This document shows, piece by piece, positions 15,737 through 24,174 of a stretch of 64,000 nt of DNA. The translations under genes and the position numbers were made by a program. The notes under the pieces are model-generated. The model did no database searches. It saw only the letters and a list, made by a program, of their open reading frames with translations, and had not been told where the DNA came from. Source of the stretch: Gammaproteobacteria bacterium (lineage in GTDB: Bacteria > Pseudomonadota > Gammaproteobacteria > Burkholderiales > Rhodocyclaceae); contig JAHJPX010000007.1 in the NCBI GenBank assembly GCA_018819515.1, positions 372,001 to 436,000 of the forward strand. Reading direction: 5' to 3'. The stretch's first letter is position 1, and every line of letters begins with the position of its first letter.

Positions 15737-16606
15737 ATGAAGCTCTCCCTCGGCCCGCTCCAGTATTACTGGCCCCGGCAGACGACGCTGGACTTCTACG
15801 CATCGGTCGCGACGATGCCCGTCGACATCGTCTATCTCGGCGAGACGGTCTGCTCGCGTCGCCACGAACTGCGGCTCGACGACTATCTCGACCTCGCGGC
15901 GCAACTGGCCGATGCCGGCAAGGAAGTCGTGCTGTCGACGCTGACGCTCATCGAATCGGAATCCGACCTCAAGGCTCTGCGGCGACTGGTCGACAACGAA
16001 CGCTTCGTGGTCGAGGCGAATGAAATGGGCGCCGTGCGCCTGCTGGCTGAAAAGAAGCTTCCCTTCGTCGCCGGGCCGACGCTCAACGTCTTCAACGCCG
16101 AAACGCTCCGCCTGCTGGCGGACATGGGCGCGTCGCGCTGGGTGATGCCGCCCGAAGCGGGCCGCGAGCTGCTGGCCGGCATGAAGCCGATGCTGCCGAC
16201 GGGAATCGCCACCGAGGTCTTCGTGTACGGCCGCGTGCCGCTGGCGTACTCGGCGCGCTGCTTCACGGCCCGGCGCTTCAACCTGCAAAAGGACACCTGC
16301 GAGTTCAAGTGCATCGATTTCCCGGACGGCATGACGATCCGGACACGCGAGGGCGCTGACTTCCTGTCGCTGAACGGCATCCAGACGCAATCGGCGAAGG
16401 TATACAATCTGCATGCCGATTTGCCTGAACTGGCCGCGGCGGGGGTCGACATCCTGCGCATCAGCCCGCAGTCGACCGGTACGGCGGAAGTCGTGGCCGC
16501 CTTCCGCGCCAGCATCGACGGCAAGGCCGCCACCCTGGACGGCGACACCTGCAACGGTTTCTGGCACGGCCGGCCGGGACTGGAACTGATAGGAAAAGCC
16601 GCATGA
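15737..16606 (+). CDS. ubiV: Oxygen-independent ubiquinone hydroxylation protein UbiV (U32 family)
   Basis: Partner of UbiU. The 289-residue protein starts MKLSLGPLQYYWPRQTTLDFY, typical of YhbV. The cysteines that hold its 4Fe-4S cluster are visible as LGETVCSRRHEL near residue 39 and RCFTARRFNLQKDTCEFKC in the second half. The ATG at 15737 is preferred to upstream in-frame codons, which lie inside ubiU. The stop overlaps ubiT by 4 bases (ATGA). Confidence 0.96.
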   Translation: MKLSLGPLQYYWPRQTTLDFYASVATMPVDIVYLGETVCSRRHELRLDDYLDLAAQLADAGKEVVLSTLTLIESESDLKALRRLVDNERFVVEANEMGAVRLLAEKKLPFVAGPTLNVFNAETLRLLADMGASRWVMPPEAGRELLAGMKPMLPTGIATEVFVYGRVPLAYSARCFTARRFNLQKDTCEFKCIDFPDGMTIRTREGADFLSLNGIQTQSAKVYNLHADLPELAAAGVDILRISPQSTGTAEVVAAFRASIDGKAATLDGDTCNGFWHGRPGLELIGKAA

Positions 16607-17097
16607 CGCAACAATTCAAACTGCCCGATTTCACGCTGCCGGCACCGCTCGCGCGGATCGGCGCGAAGCTGCCGCAATTGCCGCCGACGCTGGCGCTGGT
16701 CACCGGCCTCAATTTGGCGCTGGGCCGCATGATTCCGCGCGAGCCGCTGGAGCCGCTGATCGGCAAGCGCTTCGCCATCCGCGTCCTCGACGCGGGCATG
16801 ACCTTGCGCTTCGCCTACGGCAGCCGCGGCTTCCGGCCGATCTTCGACAGCGCGCCGGCCGACCTCACCATCTCCGCCCGGAGCCGCGATTTCATCGCCC
16901 TGCTGACGCGCGAGGAAGATCCCGACACGCTGTTCTTCAGCCGTCGCCTGCTCAACGAGGGCGATACCGACCTCGGCCTGCTGGTCAAGAACACGCTGGA
17001 CGGCATCGAGTTGCCGCGTTTCGACGCGGCGCGGCTGTCGCCTGCCGAAGTGCTGCGTCGACTGCGGGAACGGTTGGCGACGGCCCGCGCGACGTAA
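16603..17097 (+). CDS. ubiT: Ubiquinone biosynthesis accessory factor UbiT (SCP2 domain)
   Basis: A lipid-binding SCP2-domain protein required for anaerobic ubiquinone synthesis, thought to present hydrophobic intermediates to the UbiUV complex. The 164 residues end in the SCP2 signature EEDPDTLFFSRRLLNEGD followed by TDLGLLVKNTLDG. It is the anaerobic counterpart of UbiJ. Start overlaps ubiV stop; the VanZ-like gene follows after 13 bases. Confidence 0.95.
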   Translation: MTQQFKLPDFTLPAPLARIGAKLPQLPPTLALVTGLNLALGRMIPREPLEPLIGKRFAIRVLDAGMTLRFAYGSRGFRPIFDSAPADLTISARSRDFIALLTREEDPDTLFFSRRLLNEGDTDLGLLVKNTLDGIELPRFDAARLSPAEVLRRLRERLATARAT

Positions 17098-17110
17098 CCG
17101 GACGCGAGCG

Positions 17111-18166
17111 GTGGCGAGACCCTTTTCGCCGCTCCCGCTCTATCTTGCGAGCGCCTATTCGCTGCTGGCGATCTACGGCAGCCTGTACCCGCTCACCGAC
17201 TGGCGCCACTCCGGCGCGCCACTGACGGCCTTTCTGGGCAACGAGTGGCCGCGCTACACCACCACCTTCGACATCGCCATCAACGTCGGCGCCTACCTGC
17301 CGCTCGGCTTCCTCTGGGTCGCGGCATTGCGGCAGCGGTTGACGCCGCTGGCGGCAGTCGGCGCCGCCGTCCTGATCGGCACGACGATCAGCCTGGGTAT
17401 GGAAGTCCTGCAAAACTTCCTGCCCAGCCGTGTGCCCTCCAATCTCGATCTGGCCTGCAACGCCATGGGCGCACTGGCCGGTGCGCTGGCCGGCGCAGTC
17501 TGGGGCAGGTCGATGCTCGATGGCGGCCGCCTCGACAGCCTGCGGCGACGCTGGTTCGTGGCTGGCAAGATGCCGGACGCCGGACTGCTGCTGATCTGGC
17601 TGTGGCTGCTGACCCAATTCAATCCCGACACGCTGCTGTTCGGCAACGGCAGCCTGCGCAGTTTGCTCGATGTTCCCGCGCCGCTCGACTACTCGGCCGG
17701 CAGTTTCGTCCGTATCGAAGCCGCCATCGTCGGCGCCCATACGCTGGCCATCGCGCTCATCGTGTCGCTGCTGGCGCGGCCCTGGCACCCCGGTCTGGCG
17801 CCGGGCATCGTCGGCGCCGGACTGGCCGCGAAAAGTTTCGCGTTGCTGCTGATGATGCATGGCAGCGCCGGACTGGCCTGGGCGACGCCCGGCAGCGTCG
17901 GCGGGCTCGTCACCGGGCTGCTGCTGTGGTTCTTGGCGACACCGCTGCAGCCGCGCTGGCAGCGGGCACTGGCGGCGCTGGCGCTGCTCGTCGCGACGAC
18001 GCTGGTGAACATCGCTCCCGAGAACCCTTATCTGGCGCACACCTACCAGACCTGGAATCCTGGCCAGTTCCTCAATTTCCACGGCCTCACCCAACTGGCT
18101 TCCAACTTGTGGCCGTTCCTCGCCCTGCCGTGGCTGATCCTGACGAGAACCGACAATGAACTCTGA
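17111..18166 (+). CDS. VanZ-like multispanning membrane protein
   Basis: A 351-residue membrane protein with an N-terminal VanZ-like domain: YSLLAIYGSLYPLTDWR, FDIAINVGAYLPLGFLWVAAL, then SLGMEVLQNFLPSRVPSNLDLACNAMGALAG, which carries the family E-x-x-Q...R-x-x-x-x-D-x-x-x-N pattern. The C-terminal half adds six or more helices. The start is a GTG at 17111. VanZ homologues confer low-level teicoplanin resistance in enterococci but have no established role in Gram-negatives. It overlaps the next gene by 11 bases, and sits between ubiT and the MazG-like gene. Confidence 0.88.
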   Translation: MARPFSPLPLYLASAYSLLAIYGSLYPLTDWRHSGAPLTAFLGNEWPRYTTTFDIAINVGAYLPLGFLWVAALRQRLTPLAAVGAAVLIGTTISLGMEVLQNFLPSRVPSNLDLACNAMGALAGALAGAVWGRSMLDGGRLDSLRRRWFVAGKMPDAGLLLIWLWLLTQFNPDTLLFGNGSLRSLLDVPAPLDYSAGSFVRIEAAIVGAHTLAIALIVSLLARPWHPGLAPGIVGAGLAAKSFALLLMMHGSAGLAWATPGSVGGLVTGLLLWFLATPLQPRWQRALAALALLVATTLVNIAPENPYLAHTYQTWNPGQFLNFHGLTQLASNLWPFLALPWLILTRTDNEL

Positions 18167-18500
18167 GCCCGCATCCATCCATGATCTCGCCAGCCTGCGC
18201 GATGCCCTGCGCGACTTCGCCACCGCCCGCGACTGGCGGCAGTTCCATACGCCGAAAAATCTCTCCATGGCGATGATCGTCGAGGCGGCGGAACTGGTCG
18301 AGCATTTCCAGTGGCTCACCCCGGAGCAAAGCCTGTCGCTGGCGCCGGACAAGCTCGCCGAGGTACGCGACGAGTTGGCCGATACCCTGATCTATCTCGT
18401 GGAATTGGCCGACGCGCTGGGCATCGACCCCATTGCCGCGGCACGCGATAAGATTGCGAAAAACGCAGTCAAGTATCCCGCCCCCGAGAGAACCCCATGA
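18156..18500 (+). CDS. MazG-like nucleotide pyrophosphohydrolase
   Basis: A 114-residue all-alpha NTP pyrophosphohydrolase that hydrolyses (d)NTPs to NMP and PPi, most like the dCTPase (RS21-C6) group. Metal-binding acids appear as E-x-x-E in IVEAAELVEHFQW and E-x-x-D in EVRDELADTLIYLVELAD, the arrangement of the MazG fold. PKNLSMAM before the first motif is typical. It is coupled to the VanZ-like gene before it and to the ferredoxin after it by short overlaps. Confidence 0.93.
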   Translation: MNSEPASIHDLASLRDALRDFATARDWRQFHTPKNLSMAMIVEAAELVEHFQWLTPEQSLSLAPDKLAEVRDELADTLIYLVELADALGIDPIAAARDKIAKNAVKYPAPERTP

Positions 18501-18805
18501 GCCACTACAAGTACCACGTCTTCTTCTGCACCAACCAGCGTGAAGCCGGCGAGATGTGCTGCAACAACCACGGCGCGGCAGTAATGCGCGACTACTGCAA
18601 GCAGCGCGTCAAGGAACTCGGCGACAGGATTCCCGGCAAGGTGCGCATCAACAACGCCGGCTGCCTGGATCGCTGCGACCTCGGGCCGGTCGTCGTCATC
18701 TATCCCGAGGCGACCTGGTACACCTACGTCGACCAGGAAGACATCGACGAGATCATCGACTCCCACCTCGTCCAGGGCAAGGTCGTCGAACGACTGAAGG
18801 TATGA
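18497..18805 (+). CDS. Thioredoxin-like 2Fe-2S ferredoxin
   Basis: A 102-residue thioredoxin-fold ferredoxin (Shethna/NuoE type) binding one 2Fe-2S cluster. Candidate ligands are C11 in HVFFCTNQ, C21 or C22 in GEMCCNNHG, and C56 and C60 in NNAGCLDRCDLGP. The C-terminal half (VVIYPEATWYTYVDQEDIDEII) matches this family well. An electron carrier in an FNR-controlled run with UbiU/UbiV is suggestive of feeding their iron-sulfur chemistry, but this is inference only. Confidence 0.93.
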   Translation: MSHYKYHVFFCTNQREAGEMCCNNHGAAVMRDYCKQRVKELGDRIPGKVRINNAGCLDRCDLGPVVVIYPEATWYTYVDQEDIDEIIDSHLVQGKVVERLKV

Positions 18806-19449
18806 GCCGTCACGAGCGCGTTCTGCTCGACGGCCCGGCCGGCAAGATCGAGGTCTTCGTCGAACCGCAAGAGGCGGCGACCGGTATCGCAATCGTTGCC
18901 CATCCGCACCCATTGTTCGGCGGCACCGCCGACAACAAGGTGGTCACCACGCTGGCGAAGGCGTTTCGCGAACTCGGCTGCCACACGCTGCGACCGAGCT
19001 TCCGCGGCGTCGGCGGCAGCGAGGGGGCGCATGATCGCGGCATCGCCGAAACCGACGACCTGCTGCTGGTGCACGACTACGCGCGCGAACGCTTCGGCGA
19101 CGTGCCGCTCTACCTCGCCGGCTTTTCGTTCGGCGCCTACGTGGTGACGCGGCTGGCCGACCGGCTGCGAAAGTCAGCCATGGCAAGACGCCACCCTGCG
19201 CGCCGACTGGTGCTGGTAGGCACCGCCGCCGGCTTCATAGAAGGCGACCGCAAGTACGAAACCGAAACGGTGGCGTCCGATACCATTGTCATTCACGGCT
19301 CCGAGGACGAAACCGTGCCGCTCGCCAATGTGCTGAAATGGGCGGAGCCTCTGGAGTTGCCGGTGACCGTCATTCCGGGGGCGGACCACTTTTTCCACCG
19401 CCGGCTGCACCTCATCCGCAAGATCATCCACGACGCATGGAAACCCTGA
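18802..19449 (+). CDS. Alpha/beta hydrolase with an in-frame repeat insertion
   Basis: A 215-residue alpha/beta hydrolase of the COG2945 type. HPHPLFGGTADNKVV and RPSFRGVGGSEGAHD are group signatures. The nucleophile is Ser109 in GFSFG; IHGSEDETVPL and PGADHFFHRRL supply the Asp and His. Residues 124-131 (KSAMARRH) come from a copy of the dispersed element, placed just after the helix that follows the nucleophile and before the strand RLVLVGTA. The substrate is unknown. Start overlaps the ferredoxin stop (ATGA) and the end overlaps nodI by 13 bases. Confidence 0.92.
   Translation: MSRHERVLLDGPAGKIEVFVEPQEAATGIAIVAHPHPLFGGTADNKVVTTLAKAFRELGCHTLRPSFRGVGGSEGAHDRGIAETDDLLLVHDYARERFGDVPLYLAGFSFGAYVVTRLADRLRKSAMARRHPARRLVLVGTAAGFIEGDRKYETETVASDTIVIHGSEDETVPLANVLKWAEPLELPVTVIPGADHFFHRRLHLIRKIIHDAWKP
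19170..19194 (+). repeat. Dispersed palindromic element inside the hydrolase gene
   Basis: AAAGTCAGCCATGGC followed by AAGACGCCACC is the element with two changes. It is translated as KSAMARRH, the same frame as copy 1. Confidence 0.75.
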
Positions 19450-20207
19450 ACCAACCGCTGGTCGTCACCGACCTCCACAAGCGCTACGGCGGTCGCGAAG
19501 TCGTAGCCGGCATCTCCTTCGCGCTGGCGAGGGGCGAGTGCTTCGGCCTGCTCGGTCCCAACGGTGCGGGCAAGACCACGACATTGCGCTGCTGCCTCGG
19601 CCTCACCGGGCCCGACAGCGGCAGCATCTCCCTGGTCGGCGAGCCGATACCCGCCCGCGCCCGCGAGGCGCGGGCGCGCATCGGCGTGGTGCCGCAGTTC
19701 GACAACCTCGACCCGGACTTCACCGCCGCCGAGAACCTGCTGGTCTTCGGTCGCTACTTCGGCATCGACGACGCCGCGATCCGCGCGCGCATTCCGCGCC
19801 TGCTCGATTTCGCCGGCCTGTCCAGCAAGGCCAACGCGCAAATACGCGAGCTGTCGGGCGGCATGAAGCGGCGTCTGACGCTGGCGCGGGCGCTGATCAA
19901 CGACCCCGACCTGCTGGTGCTCGACGAGCCGACCACCGGGCTGGACCCGCAGGCGCGCCACCTGATCTGGGAACGCCTGCAAGGCCTGCTCGCCGAAGGC
20001 AAGACCATCCTGCTTACCACGCATTTCATGGAGGAAGCCGAGCGCCTGTGCCACCGGCTCGCCATCATGGACGAGGGGCGCATCATTTCCGAAGGCACGC
20101 CGCAGGCGCTGATCGCCGAGCACATTCCCGTCTCGCCGTCGCCGCTGCGGCCGTCCAACCTCGAAGACGTATTCCTGAAACTCACCGGCCACGAACTGAG
20201 GGACTGA
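19437..20207 (+). CDS. NodI-type ABC transporter ATP-binding protein
   Basis: A 256-residue ABC ATPase closest in pattern to NodI/CcmA-type exporters. Walker A is GPNGAGKTT, the signature is LSGGMKRRLTLARALI, Walker B is LLVLDEPTTGLDPQAR, and the H-loop is LLTTHFMEEAERLC. PQFDNLDPDFTAAENL and the C-terminal SNLEDVFLKLTG are typical of NodI. In rhizobia NodIJ exports lipochitooligosaccharides; homologues in non-nodulating betaproteobacteria have unknown cargo. The ATG at 19437 lies within the hydrolase gene; the stop overlaps nodJ by one base. Confidence 0.93.
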   Translation: METLNQPLVVTDLHKRYGGREVVAGISFALARGECFGLLGPNGAGKTTTLRCCLGLTGPDSGSISLVGEPIPARAREARARIGVVPQFDNLDPDFTAAENLLVFGRYFGIDDAAIRARIPRLLDFAGLSSKANAQIRELSGGMKRRLTLARALINDPDLLVLDEPTTGLDPQARHLIWERLQGLLAEGKTILLTTHFMEEAERLCHRLAIMDEGRIISEGTPQALIAEHIPVSPSPLRPSNLEDVFLKLTGHELRD

Positions 20208-21010
20208 TGATGGAAGCCGCTGCGCATTTTGCCCCACCCAGCCTCTCGTGGCGCGCCGTCTCCGTCTGGCGGCGCAACTTCATGGTCTGGCGGAAGTTCG
20301 CCATTCCATCCATTCTCGGCAACCTCGCCGACCCGATGATCTACATGTTCGGCCTTGGTTACGGACTCGGCAGCCTGTTGCCCCAGGCGCTGCCGGCATT
20401 CGGCGGCGGATCCTACATCGCTTTCCTCGCCGCGGGCACGGTGTGCGCGTCGACCATGAACGCCGCTTCGTTTGAGGCGCTCTACTCGGCTTTCGCGCGC
20501 ATGCATGTGCAGAAGAGCTGGGACGCAATCATGAACGCGCCGATCTCGCTCGACGACATCGTGCTCGGCGAACTGCTCTGGACGGCCGCCAAGGCCATGC
20601 TTTCGGGAATTGCCATCCTGATCGTCATCGCGGTGCTGGGGTTGACGCACTCGCCGCTGGCGTTCTGGGCGATTCCCTGCGTCTTCCTGACCGGCCTCGC
20701 CTTCGCCGCGCCGGGCCTGATCGTCACGGCGCTGGCGCCGTCCTACGACTTTTTCATGTACTACTTCACGCTGTTCATCACCCCGATGATGTTGCTTTCG
20801 GGCGTGTTCTTCCCGCTCGAACAACTGCCCACGGCCTTCCAGGCGGTAGCGCAGGTGTTGCCGCTGACGCACGCGGTAGCGCTGATCCGCCCGCTGCTGT
20901 TCGGCCAGGTGCCCGACATGGCCTGGCTGCACATCGCCGTGCTGGCGACGATTACGGTCGTCTGCTACTGGATTGCGCTGGGATTGATCAGGCGGCGGTT
21001 GCTGTCCTGA
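20207..21010 (+). CDS. NodJ-type ABC-2 permease
   Basis: A 267-residue ABC-2 membrane subunit with six predicted helices. The start region WRAVSVWRRNFMVWRKFAIPSILGNLADPMIYMFGLGYGLG and the mid motif LFITPMMLLSGVFFPLEQLP are characteristic of the NodJ/DrrB group. It pairs with the preceding NodI-type ATPase (stop and start share one base). No nodulation genes are near. It is the last gene of the nine-gene run; its final 46 bases overlap the end of the opposing coiled-coil gene. Confidence 0.93.
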   Translation: MMEAAAHFAPPSLSWRAVSVWRRNFMVWRKFAIPSILGNLADPMIYMFGLGYGLGSLLPQALPAFGGGSYIAFLAAGTVCASTMNAASFEALYSAFARMHVQKSWDAIMNAPISLDDIVLGELLWTAAKAMLSGIAILIVIAVLGLTHSPLAFWAIPCVFLTGLAFAAPGLIVTALAPSYDFFMYYFTLFITPMMLLSGVFFPLEQLPTAFQAVAQVLPLTHAVALIRPLLFGQVPDMAWLHIAVLATITVVCYWIALGLIRRRLLS

Positions 21011-21984
21011 TCCTGAAAGTCAGCCGTGGCGACACGCCGCCCGAAGGCCTCGGCATCGGTTTCGAGGCGCAGGGTGGCGGGCGGGGGAGCGGGTGTGGTG
21101 GCGGGCAAGGGCGCGGGTGCAGCGACGACCGCGGTGGCAGGCGGCTGGCTTTCCGTGGCCACCAGCCAGCCCAGTGCGGTGCCCAGCAAAAGGGCGGCCA
21201 AAGCCACGCCCGGAACCAGGTAACCGCGACGCGACGGTGCGCTGTCTTCCAACTGATCGACAATCGCCGCATTCGACGAATCCATCTGCACCGTCGGCTG
21301 ATCGAGGCCGGCAGGACGGGTACTCGGCCCGTGCGCTTGCGCGGCCATCTGGCGCAAATGCGCCTGCACTTCGCGCCGGGCCGCTTTGGCCTGCGCCGCC
21401 TCGTTTTCCCGGTCGCCGCGCTGTTTCGCCAGGTCCGCCGCGTCACGCTCGGCGGCTACACGCGACATTTCCACCGCTTCCAGGCTGCGCTCCATCTGTG
21501 TCTTTTCGTTGGCCGCCTGCACGGCGGCCTGCTCGGATTGCGCGCGGGCTTCGGCCACCGCCAGCGCCTCGGTTTCGCGCTTGAGGCGCGCAGCGATCGC
21601 ATCGCGCAAGTCGGCTGCCGCCTGCTCACGGCGGCGCGCTTCAGCCAAAGCCTGTTCCTCCGCTTCCTGACGTTGCCGGGCCAGACGCTCGTTGTCGCGC
21701 TCGAGCGCAATACGCTCCGCAGTCAAGGTACGCGCCGCGATATCGGCCTTCAGCCGCGCTCTGGCCTGTTCGATCGCGGCAGCTTCGGCCTTGGCGCGTC
21801 GCCGCGCGACCTCCAGTGCTTCGCGCTGGGTCTCCCGGATTTCCGTCGCCCTGGCTGTGCCGTTCGCTTCGTCGGCCAGCCAGGCCAGGGCCGCGGCCTC
21901 GCCTTCGCGATCCGCCGCCAGTTGGTCGTCTTCGGCCTTCCTGCGCTGCTCCGCTTCCTTCAGGTCGCGTATCAGCTTGCTCAT
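20965..21984 (-). CDS. Long coiled-coil protein with one C-terminal membrane helix
   Basis: A 339-residue protein. Residues 1 to about 220 are an uninterrupted Ala/Glu/Arg-rich coiled coil; a variable segment follows, then one helix (YLVPGVALAALLLGTALGWLVA) and an Ala/Pro-rich tail. The coiled coil would be cytoplasmic and the tail periplasmic. The last residues (RRVATADFQ onward) are encoded by a copy of the dispersed element and then by antisense of nodJ, so the original stop was probably displaced by the insertion. No family recognised. Confidence 0.75.
   Translation of the reverse strand: MSKLIRDLKEAEQRRKAEDDQLAADREGEAAALAWLADEANGTARATEIRETQREALEVARRRAKAEAAAIEQARARLKADIAARTLTAERIALERDNERLARQRQEAEEQALAEARRREQAAADLRDAIAARLKRETEALAVAEARAQSEQAAVQAANEKTQMERSLEAVEMSRVAAERDAADLAKQRGDRENEAAQAKAARREVQAHLRQMAAQAHGPSTRPAGLDQPTVQMDSSNAAIVDQLEDSAPSRRGYLVPGVALAALLLGTALGWLVATESQPPATAVVAAPAPLPATTPAPPPATLRLETDAEAFGRRVATADFQDQDSNRRLINPSAIQ
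21016..21041 (+). repeat. Dispersed palindromic element after nodJ
   Basis: AAAGTCAGCCGTGG then CGACACGCCGCC. It lies 6 bases past the nodJ stop and is read through, in the opposite direction, by the coiled-coil gene as RRVATADF. Confidence 0.9.
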
Positions 21985-22030
21985 GCCATCCCTCCCCGAA
22001 CCGGTCGTGCCCCAACGTTAGAATAGTAGT

Positions 22031-22357
22031 ATGGACACCTTGCTCATATTAACCAATTGGCCCGATATAGCTAACGCCCGGGCGCTGGCCGATGAGGTGA
22101 TCGCAGCGCGCCTCGCGGCCTGCGTGAACATCCTCGCCCCCTGCCGCTCGGTCTATCGCTGGCAGGGCAAGGTCGAGGAGGCCGAGGAAATACCCTTGCT
22201 GATCAAGACCACTGCCGAACGCTACCCTGCGCTGGAGGCGGCGATTCGCGCCAGGCACCCTTACGAACTTCCGGAGATCGTCGCTGTCCCAATTAGCCAC
22301 GGCCTCCCTGCCTACCTCGATTGGGTGGCGGCCGAAACCAGGCCCGCAACCCCGTAA
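22031..22357 (+). CDS. cutA: Divalent-cation tolerance protein CutA
   Basis: A 108-residue CutA1-family protein. The conserved core is seen in LAACVNILAPCRSVYRWQGKVEE and in LIKTTAERYPALEAAIRARHPYELPEIV, which carries the family's HPYE-P motif. CutA forms trimers with a ferredoxin-like fold; it is linked to copper tolerance in E. coli, with an unclear molecular role. dsbD follows after 4 bases, the same cutA-dsbD pairing as in E. coli. Confidence 0.95.
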   Translation: MDTLLILTNWPDIANARALADEVIAARLAACVNILAPCRSVYRWQGKVEEAEEIPLLIKTTAERYPALEAAIRARHPYELPEIVAVPISHGLPAYLDWVAAETRPATP

Positions 22358-22361
22358 GCCC

Positions 22362-24149
22362 ATGAACCCAATCCGCCTGCTGTTACCGCTGTTCGCCTGC
22401 CTTGCCCTGCCCGCGTCGGCCGCGGAGCCGCTCGAACCGGAACTGGCCTACCGCTACTCGGTGCAGGCGATCGACGACCATACCGTCGAGGCGCGCTGGG
22501 AGATCACAGACAGCTACTACATGTACCGCGAGAAGTTCCGCTTCACCGCCGAACCCGCGACGGTCAAGCTCGGCGAACCGGTCTTCCCCGCCGGCCACGT
22601 CAAGGACGACGAGTTCTTCGGCAAGGTCGAGACCTACCGCGGCTCGGTCGCCATCCGCATTCCGGTCGAAGCGGGCGGCGCCACCACCTTCACGCTGAAG
22701 GCGGTATCGCAAGGCTGCTGGGACGAGGGCATCTGCTACCCGCCGACGCCGCAGCAGGCGGTGGTCGACCTGTCGAAGATCGGAGCGGCGACGCCGATTG
22801 CCACGGCGGCCCCGCTCCCGAACGCGGGCGCGCCCGCCGCCGACGGCGACGAGTCTTCGAAGATCAGCCAATTGCTCAAGAACGGCAGCTTCTGGCTGAT
22901 CATCGCCAGTTTCTTCGGCTTCGGCCTGTTGCTCAGCTTCACCCCCTGCGTGTTTCCGATGGTGCCGATCCTCTCCGGCATCATCGTCAACCATGGCCAC
23001 GCGGTCACGCACGCCCGCGCCTTCTGGCTCTCGCTCGCCTACGTCATGGGCATGGCCGTCACCTATGCCGCAGTCGGCGTCGCCGCCGGTTTCTCGGGCA
23101 CTCTGCTTTCCGCCGCGCTGCAAAACGCCTGGGTACTGGGCGGCTTCGCGCTGGTATTCGTGGTTCTGTCGCTGTCGATGTTCGGCTTCTACGAACTGCA
23201 ACTGCCCGCTGCGCTGCAAAGCCGGCTCTCGGAAGAAGCCAACCGGCAGGGCGGCAGCTTCGGCGCCATCGCCATCATGGGCGCGCTGTCGGCGCTGATC
23301 GTCGGCCCCTGCGTCGCCGCGCCGCTGGCCGGCGCGCTGCTCTACATCGCGCAAACAAAGGACGCCGTTCTGGGCGGGTCGGCGTTGTTCGCCATGGCGC
23401 TGGGCATGGGCGCGCCGCTGATCCTGGTCGGCGTCTTCTCGCGCTCGCTGCTGCCCAAGGCCGGGCCGTGGATGGAGGCGGTGAAGAAATTCTTCGGCGT
23501 GATCATGCTGGCGACCGCCTTGTGGCTGGTGACGCCGGTCATCCCGGTCTGGGCGCAAATGCTCGGCTGGGCGGCGCTATTGATCGTGCCGGCGATCTAC
23601 ATGCATGCGCTCGACCCGCTGCCACCGCACAGCGGCAACTGGAACCGGCTCTGGAAAGGAGTCGGCGTGCTGATGCTGCTGGCCGGCACCGCGATGCTCG
23701 CCGGCGTGCTCGGCGGCGCCCGCGACCCGCTGCAGCCGCTCGAATTCCTGCGCAGCGAGGCCGCCGTCGGCGTGTCGCCACGGCTGACTTTCGAGCGGGT
23801 GAAGTCGGTGGCCGAACTCGATGCCCGCGTCGGCGAGGCCGCCGCCAACGGCCAGTCCGTGATGCTCGACTTCTATGCCGACTGGTGCGTGTCCTGCAAG
23901 GAGATGGAGAAGTTCACGTTCTCCGACGCGCGAGTGCGGGCGAAACTGGCCAACGTACGTCTGCTGCAGGCCGACGTTACCGCCAATTCCGGAGACGACA
24001 TCGCACTGCTCAAGCGCTTCGGGCTGTTCGGTCCGCCGGGCATCATCTTCTTCGACCGTCGGGGTCAGGAGGTCACCGATGTGCGCGTCGTCGGCTATCA
24101 GGCAGCCGACGAATTTCTGGCCTCGGTCGATCTGGCGCTTCGCCCCTGA
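22362..24149 (+). CDS. dsbD: Thiol:disulfide interchange protein DsbD, with in-frame repeat
   Basis: Transfers reducing power from cytoplasmic thioredoxin to the periplasm. The 595 residues show a signal peptide (PLFACLALPASAAE), an N-terminal domain with the redox Cys pair in QGCWDEGICYPP, eight membrane helices with buried Cys in FTPCVFPMVP and GPCVAAPLAG, and a C-terminal thioredoxin domain with YADWCVSCKEME. Residues 470-477 (GVSPRLTF) in the linker between the last helix and the thioredoxin domain are encoded by the dispersed element. All six expected cysteines are present, so function is probably retained. Confidence 0.96.
   Translation: MNPIRLLLPLFACLALPASAAEPLEPELAYRYSVQAIDDHTVEARWEITDSYYMYREKFRFTAEPATVKLGEPVFPAGHVKDDEFFGKVETYRGSVAIRIPVEAGGATTFTLKAVSQGCWDEGICYPPTPQQAVVDLSKIGAATPIATAAPLPNAGAPAADGDESSKISQLLKNGSFWLIIASFFGFGLLLSFTPCVFPMVPILSGIIVNHGHAVTHARAFWLSLAYVMGMAVTYAAVGVAAGFSGTLLSAALQNAWVLGGFALVFVVLSLSMFGFYELQLPAALQSRLSEEANRQGGSFGAIAIMGALSALIVGPCVAAPLAGALLYIAQTKDAVLGGSALFAMALGMGAPLILVGVFSRSLLPKAGPWMEAVKKFFGVIMLATALWLVTPVIPVWAQMLGWAALLIVPAIYMHALDPLPPHSGNWNRLWKGVGVLMLLAGTAMLAGVLGGARDPLQPLEFLRSEAAVGVSPRLTFERVKSVAELDARVGEAAANGQSVMLDFYADWCVSCKEMEKFTFSDARVRAKLANVRLLQADVTANSGDDIALLKRFGLFGPPGIIFFDRRGQEVTDVRVVGYQAADEFLASVDLALRP
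23769..23791 (-). repeat. Dispersed palindromic element inside dsbD
   Basis: GGCGTGTCGCC followed by ACGGCTGACTTT, in frame as GVSPRLTF in the linker before the thioredoxin domain. Confidence 0.9.
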
Positions 24150-24174
24150 ATTCCTTGGGCCAGCGGTCGCGACT

